Below, one piece after another: positions 18,330-27,547 of a DNA stretch of 64,000 bases. The notes under the pieces are model-generated. The model made no database searches and was not told the origin of the DNA. It saw nothing but the letters and a program-made list of their open reading frames with translations. This DNA is from Shewanella pneumatophori (GTDB taxonomy: Bacteria; Pseudomonadota; Gammaproteobacteria; Enterobacterales; Shewanellaceae). The stretch is taken from contig NZ_JAKILB010000002.1 of NCBI RefSeq assembly GCF_023283895.1, positions 186,001 to 250,000 of the forward strand, read 5' to 3'. The number at the start of each line of letters is the position of its first letter. Position 1 is the first letter of the stretch. The translations under genes were made by a program, and so were the position numbers.

Positions 18330-20933
18330 TTACTCACCTTTTTGCGCCGTTAGCTCGATTGTTGACTCAACAGCTGCGGCAATATCACTTTCATTAAACA
18401 AGAAAGGACGGAATTGCTTGCTTGTAGAGTAACGCTCAGTTTGGTCGTTAAAATATGGGCTTAATCGATTGGTTGATTGTGAGTAGGTTAAAATGCCTTT
18501 AGCAACAGGGCCGTTGTCAGTAAAGCTCACTGCCATCATCCAACTTGAACCATAGCGAATCGCGTAACCCTGATCGGATAAACCAGATGCTAATGGCTTG
18601 CCGGTCACAGCGTCCATAACTGCGGCGTAGCTATGCTGCGGCACTAACGTATCATCACCACTTAAGCTAGTAGAGAACACGTTAAAACCGCCTTCAGCGT
18701 TATGAGTCCCCGGCCATGGTTGCTTGTTACCTGATGGCATGCCGTCTGGCAGTGACTTTTCAACAAACTGCACTGTCCCCATGGCTGCATCTACGGCAAA
18801 ACCGGCTGCTTCAACGTTTAATGCCGCTTTGGCTAAGGCAACGAGTGCACTGCCGTCTGTGGCTAAGGTGTTAGGCGTGGCTGCAGCTTGCTCAAAATCA
18901 AATGGCACAGTTAGCATGCTATTTTGATCAAATTGATGTGCAAACTCACGGATTAATGCGCCGCCAATGCTGTCGTTATCTTGCTTACCATTCCACTGTT
19001 TTAGTGCGGCGCAGGCAGCGCTGATATCTTTAGATTGGTTAGCGCTTACCATTACAGGAGTATCACCTTGAGCCTCACACTGTGCGATCAAATCATCAAA
19101 GATTAGACTATCAAGATAAATATCGTTACCCAGTGCGGCGGCTTCTAACTCATCAAGATTAAACTTGCCATCTTCACCGCCAGCCTCAGCCATTAACTTT
19201 AATGCCATACGAGTACGTAGTGATTGTTGTCCACGCTCAGGCCCATACATAGCCGAGTAACCCTCAAGCGGCGCTTCAAGGTTAGTTGACCAGAATGAGT
19301 TATTAGAGTTTTGCACAAAGTCAGTACGTTCCAGCTTAGGTGCGTACTCATAAGCGAGTGGTGCATCGTAAGCAAACATAGAGGTGTTACCTGGCAAAAT
19401 AGTAAAGCCTGCTTGCTGGCGGGCAGCAATAATATCTGGGTTGGTTTTCAGTAAGCTAATGGCAATGCCTGATAAACCCGGCACTGTCGAGTCATCAATA
19501 TAGAAGGCATTACCTTCTTTATCGGCATACATGGTGTTATTGAAAATCACCCCGTCAAAGTCTTTAAAGGCTTGCTGGAACTCGTCTTTATTAGTTGCAC
19601 GATTCATGGCTAGCCAATGATCGATAGGATCCTTGTTAGCCATATTGGCATCTTGCAGCATAAAGGCTTGACCATCATCCCAACCAAATGGTGCCTGAGT
19701 CGCAGGCGCCTCAGCGATAGGACCTTTTGCTGTGGTGTAGATATCTTTTTCTGCTACCAGCATGCCAGCAGGACCGCCATTGACTAAGATCTGTACCGTT
19801 TCTTTAGTGATCGGCATGGTTTCACCATCAAATAGGTACTGCATGCGATCGCCACTAACGAGTTCAAGATTGTAAAGCACAAAATGTTCAGCGGTTGAGA
19901 AAGTATGGGTCCAAGCGACATCTTTGTTGAAACCAATATTAATCGCGCCCGGCATGCCGACTAATGAGCCGCCCATCACATCAATATGCCCCGGAATGGT
20001 CAAGTGAGACTGCCAAAAGCGTAGGTTACCTGTGTGTGGGAAATGCGGATTACCCAGCACCATACCTTTGCCATTTTCGGTTTTGTCTTTACCCAGACCC
20101 CAGCCGTTTGAACCCAGATCACGTGGATTGGTTTCAGGTGTGGTAATGGCATTTTGGAACGCGACAAACTTGCTATTCACATCTTGGATAAAGGCGGTTT
20201 GAGCCTCAGTTACAGCCTGAGTTGGCGCAGGACCAATAATGCGTGGTAGATACTCTTGGCCATCACCAGGGTTGGCGTAAAAAATCAGGTCAAGGAAATT
20301 AGCTGCGCCAGGCAGCAGGGCAATTGAGAATAGATAGTTGGCAACATCGACGCCCTCGATAGGCTTTACCCAAGGTTGGCTTGCACAAAATGGATCGCCG
20401 TTTTGTGTGCCGGCTTCAACATCGGCTAAATATTGGTTATAACCGGCACTAAAGCCTTCCATTAATGCACGAGAGTTATAACTAAAGCTTGGGTATTGTG
20501 CTTCAGCTTTCTCACGAATTTTAAGGGCTTTATAGGCAAAATCTGAGATTAAGTTGCCGTTATCTTCAGCGGTCGGCAAGCCTGTGGTGAAGTCGAGAGA
20601 GGCGTGAGGACCAAAGTACATTGAGCGTTCAGAGTTAGCTTTAATAAAGCCATCGGCGAGGATACATAGATTGTCTTGAGCCTGAGCGTAACCACTACCA
20701 AAACCTAAGCTTTCAAGGCTATCAGCCTTGATGTGTGGCACACCATAGGCGGTACGACGAATTTGTGCATTCAGCTTTCCATCAGGTGCAAAAGCTTGTA
20801 GTGGTGGAATGACTTCTGGTGCGGGTTCTGGCACGAACAGTGAGTCACTTTTGTCTGTTTCATCATAGCCACAACCCACTAACGTAACAGTTGAAGCTAT
20901 CCCTAAAGCGAGCACTAACTTATTTAGGCGCAT
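18330..20933 (-). CDS. Penicillin-acylase family lipoprotein
   Basis: An 867-residue Ntn-hydrolase of the penicillin G acylase/AHL acylase group, made as a precursor that cleaves itself into alpha and beta chains. A lipobox L-V-G-C (Cys 21) replaces the usual Sec signal, so it should be anchored in the envelope. Residues 57-70 (QIRRTAYGVPHIKA) are the standard N-terminal family motif. The predicted autocleavage site is D-L-G|S-N-G-W with nucleophile Ser 275, and NPHFPHTGNLRFW follows about 20 residues later, as in PvdQ-like enzymes. It may hydrolyse acyl-homoserine lactones or other amides; the substrate is unknown. It is monocistronic. Confidence 0.87.
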   Translation of the reverse strand: MRLNKLVLALGIASTVTLVGCGYDETDKSDSLFVPEPAPEVIPPLQAFAPDGKLNAQIRRTAYGVPHIKADSLESLGFGSGYAQAQDNLCILADGFIKANSERSMYFGPHASLDFTTGLPTAEDNGNLISDFAYKALKIREKAEAQYPSFSYNSRALMEGFSAGYNQYLADVEAGTQNGDPFCASQPWVKPIEGVDVANYLFSIALLPGAANFLDLIFYANPGDGQEYLPRIIGPAPTQAVTEAQTAFIQDVNSKFVAFQNAITTPETNPRDLGSNGWGLGKDKTENGKGMVLGNPHFPHTGNLRFWQSHLTIPGHIDVMGGSLVGMPGAINIGFNKDVAWTHTFSTAEHFVLYNLELVSGDRMQYLFDGETMPITKETVQILVNGGPAGMLVAEKDIYTTAKGPIAEAPATQAPFGWDDGQAFMLQDANMANKDPIDHWLAMNRATNKDEFQQAFKDFDGVIFNNTMYADKEGNAFYIDDSTVPGLSGIAISLLKTNPDIIAARQQAGFTILPGNTSMFAYDAPLAYEYAPKLERTDFVQNSNNSFWSTNLEAPLEGYSAMYGPERGQQSLRTRMALKLMAEAGGEDGKFNLDELEAAALGNDIYLDSLIFDDLIAQCEAQGDTPVMVSANQSKDISAACAALKQWNGKQDNDSIGGALIREFAHQFDQNSMLTVPFDFEQAAATPNTLATDGSALVALAKAALNVEAAGFAVDAAMGTVQFVEKSLPDGMPSGNKQPWPGTHNAEGGFNVFSTSLSGDDTLVPQHSYAAVMDAVTGKPLASGLSDQGYAIRYGSSWMMAVSFTDNGPVAKGILTYSQSTNRLSPYFNDQTERYSTSKQFRPFLFNESDIAAAVESTIELTAQKGE

Positions 20934-21352
20934 TAAAAGATCCTTTTATTTGTTGTTCCACCAATCAATGTTGATGGATACTTTTATTATGTAGGATGTC
21001 CTAATTTTGATGTGAAAACATATACTTATTGGGCTTGGGTGCCAATAAGTACCCAAAATGTTTTTATCAAATACAGCAAGGGCATTGGTGTTAGTTAATC
21101 AGTCATTTAAACGTTTGTCTACATTCGAGTAACATTTGCTAATACTTAATTGTTAGTAAGCAATGACTCGACTGGCAAACAGCAAGTTAGTGGGATAAAT
21201 AGCTAGAGTTTGATGTGTTTTAAGTAAGATAAATTGCTTGCTTTAAAGTTGATAGGTTACAGAAAAGCTTACTTTAATTGTTTAACTCGGTGGGTGAGCG
21301 TAAAAGTGGAACTGAACAAGCTCTTTTATTTAGGAGCCTGTTCATAGGGAGA
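20934..21352. other. Intergenic region with inverted repeat
   Basis: About 420 bp between the acylase gene and the lipase-partner gene, both leftward. It contains a perfect 10-bp inverted repeat near the acylase start (annotated separately) and no supported gene. Confidence 0.5.
21023..21051. promoter_or_regulatory. 10-bp inverted repeat upstream of acylase
   Basis: TACTTATTGG and its exact complement CCAATAAGTA are separated by 9 bp, about 90 bp upstream of the acylase start codon. The symmetry suits an operator for a dimeric repressor or activator. No T-run follows, so it is less likely to be a terminator. The cognate regulator is unknown. Confidence 0.45.
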
Positions 21353-22396
21353 TTATTTTTTAGCGTATGCATTCTCAATTACAGTTTTTATATCGGTGCT
21401 AGCAAAGTTATGTTTGTTAAGTTGTTTCTCTATAGCTCTATATGTGGACGGGCTTTTTTGTGTTGCTTTGGTAAAGAGGTGTTTAACAAGAACCTTGTTG
21501 CTTGAGGGTTGTTTTGAACTCCATTGAATTAACGCGACTGACGCTTCGTACTTTCCCATGTTAGCCAGAGCATTTAAGGATGCAATAGATAGTTTCGCTT
21601 CAGGGCTATTGCTGCTGATTGTTTGTTGTAATTTAGGGACAAGTTTTTCGCTATTAATAAGGCCGATACTGGTTAGAGCTACAGGTGATTTTTCATTTGC
21701 TGCATTAACTTGTGTAACTAAAAAATCAAAATTTTGCTCTGATGCATTTCTCGCTATACCTCTAGTAACATCAGTTAAGAAAATATTGTCACTAGTCATG
21801 TTAGAAAAGCTATTTTCTAACAAATTGATATGAGTAGCTGATTGAGTAATCTTTTTTAAAGATTTTTTTGCTACGTAAATTGCATTGGAGTCAGTAACTA
21901 AGCCTTCTTCAAGAACACCGAGTAGTAAGCTAACGGACTCTTTGGTATTAATGCTGGCAAGCAAGCTCAATAGATATTCTTGATTTCTAGACTCAAGGTT
22001 ACTATCTGGTATTTGTAATAGCTGCATTAATTCAGTATAGATTTGTAGATCATTGTTCTGTTTTAAAAAGTCAATTAACTGTTTTTCAAGCGCTACATTT
22101 ATTTCTCCATTTTCTAGTAGCTCTTTCATTTTAGTCCAATGTTCGTAAACTTCTTCATGCGATAGCGATTCTGTCTTTATGTCTTTATCATTCGAGTTTT
22201 TTATTCGCTTCGACTCATTCTTAACGCTGCTTACTTTTATCGACTTCGCACTTGTATCATTGATTTCCTTTGCTGTTTGCGGATTATTAACGTTGGATTG
22301 GCTAGTGCTTTGAAGTTGGTCGCCAGCACTCGTAGCAAAATAAATTGCAACGAGTGCTGTTGTGCCAACTAAAACAATTATTAGTTGCTTGTTCAT
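21353..22396 (-). CDS. Membrane-anchored helical protein, lipase partner
   Basis: A 347-residue protein with an N-terminal transmembrane anchor (residues 5-22, LIIVLVGTTALVAIYFAT), a Lys/Ser/Asn-rich linker (residues 30-75) and a helical domain that looks like HEAT-type repeats (ALTSIGLINSEKLVPKL, SLNALANMGKYEASVALI). The start is 6 bp downstream of the lipase-like gene, so the two are co-transcribed. The layout (anchor, linker, helical domain, gene after a lipase) recalls lipase foldases (Lif). However, the Lif signature F-D-Y-x-L-S-A-x-G-E is absent, so I do not call it a foldase. Confidence 0.75.
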   Translation of the reverse strand: MNKQLIIVLVGTTALVAIYFATSAGDQLQSTSQSNVNNPQTAKEINDTSAKSIKVSSVKNESKRIKNSNDKDIKTESLSHEEVYEHWTKMKELLENGEINVALEKQLIDFLKQNNDLQIYTELMQLLQIPDSNLESRNQEYLLSLLASINTKESVSLLLGVLEEGLVTDSNAIYVAKKSLKKITQSATHINLLENSFSNMTSDNIFLTDVTRGIARNASEQNFDFLVTQVNAANEKSPVALTSIGLINSEKLVPKLQQTISSNSPEAKLSIASLNALANMGKYEASVALIQWSSKQPSSNKVLVKHLFTKATQKSPSTYRAIEKQLNKHNFASTDIKTVIENAYAKK

Positions 22397-22402
22397 GTTG
22401 AC

Positions 22403-24589
22403 TTACTCACTCCAACCGATAGCGTTGCGCACTGATTCAAACATTGTATGTAAGTCTGTTACTTGTGAGGGCTGTTCGGTATGGATTACGTTTTCCTCAC
22501 TGTTGGTGGAGGACAGATCTACATTGCGTCCATAAGGTATAAGTAAATTGCTAAGTTGTTGGCTATATGATGGCACTATACCATCACCAATAAGGCTCTC
22601 TCTCGATACACCTTGCTCTATATAACGCAGGGTACTAGGGTGAGGGTGGTCTCCGCCTGCAAGCTGGCCGTAATCATATAAGTCGTAATTCCCCCATAGT
22701 GTGGCATCTTTAGCTAAAACTCCAAACTTGGTACCGCGATAATTAAGCTGAGATGTAATTATATTTTCAAGCATTACTACGTTAGTATTTAGGTTTGTAA
22801 TTTCCGTTGATTCTGGCGATAGGAAATCGATACTAGGAACTCTTAAATCCATATGATAGGTTGAAGAATACCACCTCTCTCCCGCCATCAATTTAATAAC
22901 TTCCCAGCTATCTTCACATATGCCATTGTCATTTTCATGGCTTTGCTGTGGTAAGCAGTTCAGTTCCATATAGCGATAAAAGCGCCCAAGTGGTGAGCCT
23001 TGGTGAGGCGTTCCCGTTGTGATAAGAGCTTTTACATGATCAATATATTGTGAGCTAGTGTTTTGTAGATAAGCTCTTGCTGCAAGCCCCCCTCTACTAT
23101 GCCCCAATAGAACTATTTCAGTATCGATGCCAAGCTTGTTGATGATTTGTTCAATTGCGATTTCAACTTCCTCACCTAACAAGTTGAAATTTGAATAATC
23201 GCCATTACAACTTAGGGCTGAAATACAAGTTTTCCCTTCTAGCCCTTTAGAGCTTAAGTTTGTATCGCGATCAAAACCGCCAAAGTCGAGTCTGAAGCAG
23301 GATTCCCCTTTGCTATTAACTTGAGGAAGTGTTTCTATCTCGCTACCTATATTGATTGTGGTGCATGCTCCGGAATAAAAGCTATCGTCAGCAACTAAGT
23401 TACTCCAAGTGTCGGCTTCCGATGCGAGTCCATGCAATAGTAAGCTGGTTTTATTAATAACGATTTCATCTAATTTTGCTTTTAAGCGGTAACTTGCATC
23501 TTGTTGTGCATAAACAGCAATGAAGTGAGTTGTACCTGTTTTAAGCCTCTGAAGGCAGGTTTCACCAGTGTGGTAGCTGTTATTAGAGCGGCAGTCGTAA
23601 TCAAACTTTGTCGGAATAGCACCTTGTTTCACATATAGGTCTATGTCACCAGATAGTTGTGAAATGTTGACGTTAAGTAAAATATCTTCAGGCGTTTCTA
23701 ATTTATAATAATGCCACTGTTCTTCAAGAAGTGATTCATCTTGGACTCGAGATAAAGTTAACTCACTAGGGGATTGGGCTGTATGGCGGTCAAAATTATA
23801 AGGATGATTATCTTGAGTATTTGGGATGCCATCGCCATCAATATCACTGTCATCAGAATCCGCAATACCATCAATGTCAGTATCAAGTTCAAGCACATTA
23901 AGTGAATTGCGTGCAACTCCCCTAAAGGCATTAACATCACTCTGAATTTCAGCATATTTATTAATATCGGTATTGAAGGTTCTTGGATCACGCGCTACAT
24001 TTGCTAGTTGCTGTGGTGACTCTGGGAAGACATCTAGACGAACTAAATCTGCTGCAATTAGTGTCATCCTATTATGTTTCAATTCAATAAAGTCAGTTAA
24101 TAGCTGTCCTGCTGGAATTTGCAGTTGTGCTGATAACTCTGAGGCCGCAGTATTTTTAGTTGTACCAGATTTCATTTTCAAATATACGAGAGTTGAAAAT
24201 GGTGTGATGATCCTCTCCCCAGCTGGTGCAGCTAGGGTAAAGCTATTCGTTATTATTTTGCCTAAGCCTTCATCAAACGTGAGGGCCTTTTTTGCTTCAA
24301 CAAGTACAGCATGGTCTTTTGCTATTATGGTATCGGGAATACTTAGAGTTGCTTTGCCCTTATCACCTGTGGTGGCGGTAGGGTTTGAATTTAAGTAATT
24401 ACCGCTATCTTGAACATCTAGCCATACGGTGGCATTTTCTAAATAGCCATCAATTGCAGTGATGTTATAGTCTGAATAGACTGTTTCTCGAGGGGGGGGA
24501 GGGGGAGAAGCTGGTTCCGATGAGTCTCCTCCACCGCAGGCTGAAAGTAAGAAAAGGGAATAAATTCCAACCAATCGTAATGTTGTCAT
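22403..24589 (-). CDS. Lipase-like alpha/beta-hydrolase lipoprotein
   Basis: A 728-residue lipoprotein: the signal ends L-L-S-A-C-GGGDSS (Cys 18). After an N-terminal beta region there is a run of calcium-type repeats near residue 240 (DTDIDGIADSDDSDIDGDGI). A PPC-like beta-sandwich follows (residues about 280-375, W-H-Y-Y-K-L... D-I-D-L-Y-V). The C-terminal half is an alpha/beta hydrolase with the oxyanion motif LLLHGL near residue 388 and nucleophile elbow GHSRGGLAARAYL near residue 498, as in triacylglycerol lipases and PGAP1-like proteins. It is first in a two-gene unit with the anchored helical protein. It is probably a surface lipase or esterase; the substrate is unknown. Confidence 0.85.
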   Translation of the reverse strand: MTTLRLVGIYSLFLLSACGGGDSSEPASPPPPPRETVYSDYNITAIDGYLENATVWLDVQDSGNYLNSNPTATTGDKGKATLSIPDTIIAKDHAVLVEAKKALTFDEGLGKIITNSFTLAAPAGERIITPFSTLVYLKMKSGTTKNTAASELSAQLQIPAGQLLTDFIELKHNRMTLIAADLVRLDVFPESPQQLANVARDPRTFNTDINKYAEIQSDVNAFRGVARNSLNVLELDTDIDGIADSDDSDIDGDGIPNTQDNHPYNFDRHTAQSPSELTLSRVQDESLLEEQWHYYKLETPEDILLNVNISQLSGDIDLYVKQGAIPTKFDYDCRSNNSYHTGETCLQRLKTGTTHFIAVYAQQDASYRLKAKLDEIVINKTSLLLHGLASEADTWSNLVADDSFYSGACTTINIGSEIETLPQVNSKGESCFRLDFGGFDRDTNLSSKGLEGKTCISALSCNGDYSNFNLLGEEVEIAIEQIINKLGIDTEIVLLGHSRGGLAARAYLQNTSSQYIDHVKALITTGTPHQGSPLGRFYRYMELNCLPQQSHENDNGICEDSWEVIKLMAGERWYSSTYHMDLRVPSIDFLSPESTEITNLNTNVVMLENIITSQLNYRGTKFGVLAKDATLWGNYDLYDYGQLAGGDHPHPSTLRYIEQGVSRESLIGDGIVPSYSQQLSNLLIPYGRNVDLSSTNSEENVIHTEQPSQVTDLHTMFESVRNAIGWSE

Positions 24590-24906
24590 CCGTTGACTCC
24601 ATAAAGTATATAATTATCGACCAAAAAATTATTAATTATTCAGTGTTTATGATTTTCGGAGTCGGATGTTACCACGGAGTTTTATCTGTTGTTAGATTTT
24701 TGTTCTAAAGTTGTTATCTAGGTTTGGTGGATATCGAACCTAAGGATTTTAGTAAGTTAGAACAATATTTATGTTGATTTTGTTTTTCTAGATATAAATA
24801 TATTTATTCTTTTTATAGGCGATATTTTAATTTGATTAAGGGGTTTTTATTACTTCTATATTATTCGATGCCTACTCACGAGAGTGGCACCGATTTATTT
24901 AGTAGT
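24590..24906. other. Intergenic region, no gene seen
   Basis: About 320 bp, AT-rich, between two leftward genes. It should hold the lipase promoter. I see no clear terminator for the upstream gene or any other feature. Confidence 0.45.
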
Positions 24907-26139
24907 TTAATGATTAATCCAGTATTGGCAGGCAAGTGCGGCGACATCGAGCTCAATATCATATGGTACTGGCTGCGGTGTTGGTGTTAACGATTTTGCA
25001 TTAAGTGCAATGCGCTCAAGGCTTAATGATTGCAGAGCAAGCCCCAGATCCATAATTTCAATCGGGTTGCCATCGCCAGCGGCTAAGTTGACTAGGTTTG
25101 CGTCAGATAACACAAACAGGGTTTTACCGTTGAAGTGATAGCCAGTGACTTGCGGGCGAATTGGATCTATAGAATCTGCAAGTTGAGCTAATGCAGGTAG
25201 ATTGATTTCACGTTGAAAATGCCCCGCATTGGCAATAATCATATTGTCGGCCATTAACTCAAAGTGTTGCTTATCGAGTACATTGTCACGGCCGGTGATG
25301 GTGATCACCATATCTGCATCTGGCAATGCATCTTCTAATGATGCGGTATAAAAGCCTTCCATGTGCGCTTCTAATCTGGTTAATGGATTATGTTCAACCA
25401 CAGTCACATGGGCGCCCATGCCTCTGAGTCTTTGTGCTGTGCCGCTACCGCAATACCCATAGCCAATAACCACCACTTTTTTACCGTGTAGCATCACATT
25501 GGTGGCGCGCATTATGCCATCGACAACCGATGAACCCACGCCATAACGGTTTTCAATAATCCGTTTTGCTTGGGTATCGTTGATAATCAAAGTAGCGAAT
25601 TTATCGGAATTAAAGTCTTCACGTAGGCGGTTTGCGCCTGTGGTAGTTTCTTCGGTTGCGCCAAGCAAACGGGTAATCAAATGTTGATTTTGTGGCAGGG
25701 TAAATAGCAGTTCATGCAGGTCGGCACCATTGTCAGAAATGATATCAGGCTGGTGGTCGAGTACTTTTTGACAATAGCGTAAGTGGTCTGCAAAGCTTTC
25801 GCTGCGCTGGCTATAAACATGCACACCGTAGTCTTCAACAATGGCTGCCACAGTTTCATCTTGGGTAGTGCCTGGCGAGCCGGTAATTGCGACCTTTGCG
25901 CCACCTTTAGTTAAAGCTTCAAGCCAAACACCCGTTTTTGCTTCTACGTGTAAACAAATACCAATGGTTAAGCCTTTAAATGGCTGCTGTTTTTCAAAAC
26001 GCTCAATGATATTGCGCATAATTGGCATATGGGCTCGGGCCCAATCAATACGTTTTCTGCCCTGTGGTGCAAGAGTAATATCAGCAATTTCACAATCGAT
26101 CTTGGCTGAGGTTTGCGGTGTTGGGGAGGTTATAGTCAT
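24907..26139 (-). CDS. Adenosylhomocysteinase-like protein
   Basis: A 410-residue protein of the S-adenosylhomocysteine hydrolase family, which splits SAH into adenosine and homocysteine with bound NAD. Family motifs in order: DNGADLHELLF near residue 136, LGATEETTTGANRL near 161, a NAD site VVVIGYGYCGSGTAQRLRG near 224, and NAGHFQREI near 306. It is divergent: the usual K-x-x-F-D-N-R-Y-G segment reads K-R-I-I-E-N-R-Y-G, so the catalytic Asp position is Glu. The C-terminal K/Y tail that completes the NAD site in long homologues is not evident. It faces a LysR-type regulator gene across 150 bp. It may hydrolyse SAH or a related nucleoside. Confidence 0.8.
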   Translation of the reverse strand: MTITSPTPQTSAKIDCEIADITLAPQGRKRIDWARAHMPIMRNIIERFEKQQPFKGLTIGICLHVEAKTGVWLEALTKGGAKVAITGSPGTTQDETVAAIVEDYGVHVYSQRSESFADHLRYCQKVLDHQPDIISDNGADLHELLFTLPQNQHLITRLLGATEETTTGANRLREDFNSDKFATLIINDTQAKRIIENRYGVGSSVVDGIMRATNVMLHGKKVVVIGYGYCGSGTAQRLRGMGAHVTVVEHNPLTRLEAHMEGFYTASLEDALPDADMVITITGRDNVLDKQHFELMADNMIIANAGHFQREINLPALAQLADSIDPIRPQVTGYHFNGKTLFVLSDANLVNLAAGDGNPIEIMDLGLALQSLSLERIALNAKSLTPTPQPVPYDIELDVAALACQYWINH

Positions 26140-26289
26140 GATGAATATCCTAGTTATTGTAGGCTCATCATTTATCAGAGGCGCTGTTTAAACAATTTCA
26201 CATATTGAACAATATTCTTTCCAAGAAAGCATGAATAGCGGTTTACTGAGTTAGAATGTCGGCATGTACTCTAAGCGCGACAACACTTG
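26140..26289. promoter_or_regulatory. Divergent promoter with LysR-type dyad
   Basis: This is the 150-bp interval between the SAHH-like gene and the lysR gene. Near 26201-26217 the sequence CATATTGAACAATATTC contains a short dyad (ATATTG / CAATAT) of the T-N11-A kind bound by LysR regulators. This layout usually means the regulator controls the divergent gene and itself. Confidence 0.45.
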
Positions 26290-27183
26290 ATGAAACCTAG
26301 CTTTAATCTTAATTTGCTAAGTAGCTTTTATGCTGTGGCTCGCCATGGTTCTTTTGCCGCTGCCGCTGATGAATTGTGCTTAACTCATTCGGTGATTAGT
26401 AAACATATAAAACAGCTTGAATCGAGTTTACATAGCCAGCTAATCATCCGCACCACTCGCGTACTAGACTTAACCGAAGAGGGCGAGTTCCTTTACGCAA
26501 AATGTCTATCAATCTTTAACGAAGTCGCTCAAGTTAAAGACTATATTGATGAGAAACAGCGTGTAGTCAGTGGGCGTTTAGTGGTAAAAATGCCAAGCAT
26601 TTTAAAGCATGACGATGGCATAGCTAAAAGCCTTGAGTTTATGCACGTTAATCACCCGGATTTAATGCTCGATATCGTGTTTGACGACAACCTAGGCGAT
26701 TTAGTGAAAGAGGGCGTTGATATCGCATTTCGTATTGGCAAGCTCGAAGACAGCAGCTACCTTTGCCGTAAAATTCGCGATATCGACACTTTTGTCGTGG
26801 CCTCTCCTGAGTACCTAAAAATAGCCGGTATACCCACTCATCCGAATGAGCTAAGCCAGCATAAATGTCTGCACTATAGTCACTGTCTTACAGGGGTTAA
26901 CTGGTCATTTAAACAAGAAGGTAAGCAATTTAAGGTGCCGATAACTCCGGCTTTATCGTCGATGAGCGAATCTATGTTGGCGCAATACGCGATTAAAGGT
27001 TATGGCGTAACGACCAGCTTGGATTTTGTTGTTGCTAATGCCATTGCCAACAAACAACTGATGAGTATTTTGAAACCCTTCACTTGGAAAACTGAGCTGT
27101 TTTTAGTTTTCCCTTACGCAGCAGTTGTACCGCTCAAGACGCGTACTTTAATTGACGTAATATTGGCAGAGAGTACTAACTAA
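26290..27183 (+). CDS. LysR-family transcriptional regulator
   Basis: A 297-residue regulator. The N-terminal winged helix-turn-helix (residues about 5-62) has the family pattern LLSSFYAVARHGSFAAAADE followed by LTHSVISKHIKQLE. The C-terminal effector domain (from about residue 90) has VKEGVDIAFRIGKL and is of the type seen in GcvA/PtrB-like LysR proteins. The ATG at 26290 is preferred over the TTG one codon upstream. It is transcribed away from the SAHH-like gene and probably regulates it; the ligand is unknown. Confidence 0.88.
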   Translation: MKPSFNLNLLSSFYAVARHGSFAAAADELCLTHSVISKHIKQLESSLHSQLIIRTTRVLDLTEEGEFLYAKCLSIFNEVAQVKDYIDEKQRVVSGRLVVKMPSILKHDDGIAKSLEFMHVNHPDLMLDIVFDDNLGDLVKEGVDIAFRIGKLEDSSYLCRKIRDIDTFVVASPEYLKIAGIPTHPNELSQHKCLHYSHCLTGVNWSFKQEGKQFKVPITPALSSMSESMLAQYAIKGYGVTTSLDFVVANAIANKQLMSILKPFTWKTELFLVFPYAAVVPLKTRTLIDVILAESTN

Positions 27184-27547
27184 GCCATTTTTGCGAGATT
27201 GACCTTTACCTCTTTATGCCAGTTATCCTGACTCAATGTAACTTTTTAAGCCTAGTTTATGCGCCTTAATGGGGGCTGAGTAAGTCTTGAGTGCTGATGA
27301 ATTTAATCGTAAGTACAAGTCGTTAAATTACCATCTGCTTAAGTAAAGTTGTTGAAAAAATATCATCCTCAATATTAGACAGCTGGTCAGTAAAAAGTTA
27401 TTTTAGCACCCGCTTTTGAAACAATTATTTAACATCATTGTGTGTTGCTAGTGATGTTGAGTTTCACTCTTTTATGATTTAGTGGCTGGTTTTAGATTCA
27501 AAACTAGGTAAATGATGACTTAGTTTATACATATTCAGGAAGAAAAT
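27184..27547. other. Intergenic region, no gene seen
   Basis: About 360 bp between the lysR gene and the next lipoprotein gene, both rightward. AGGAAG just before the next ATG is its ribosome site. No terminator or operator stands out. Confidence 0.45.

Noticed and set aside
21353..22396. Lipase foldase (Lif) assignment
   Set aside because: Gene order fits, but the F-D-Y-x-L-S-A-x-G-E signature is absent and the helices look like HEAT repeats.
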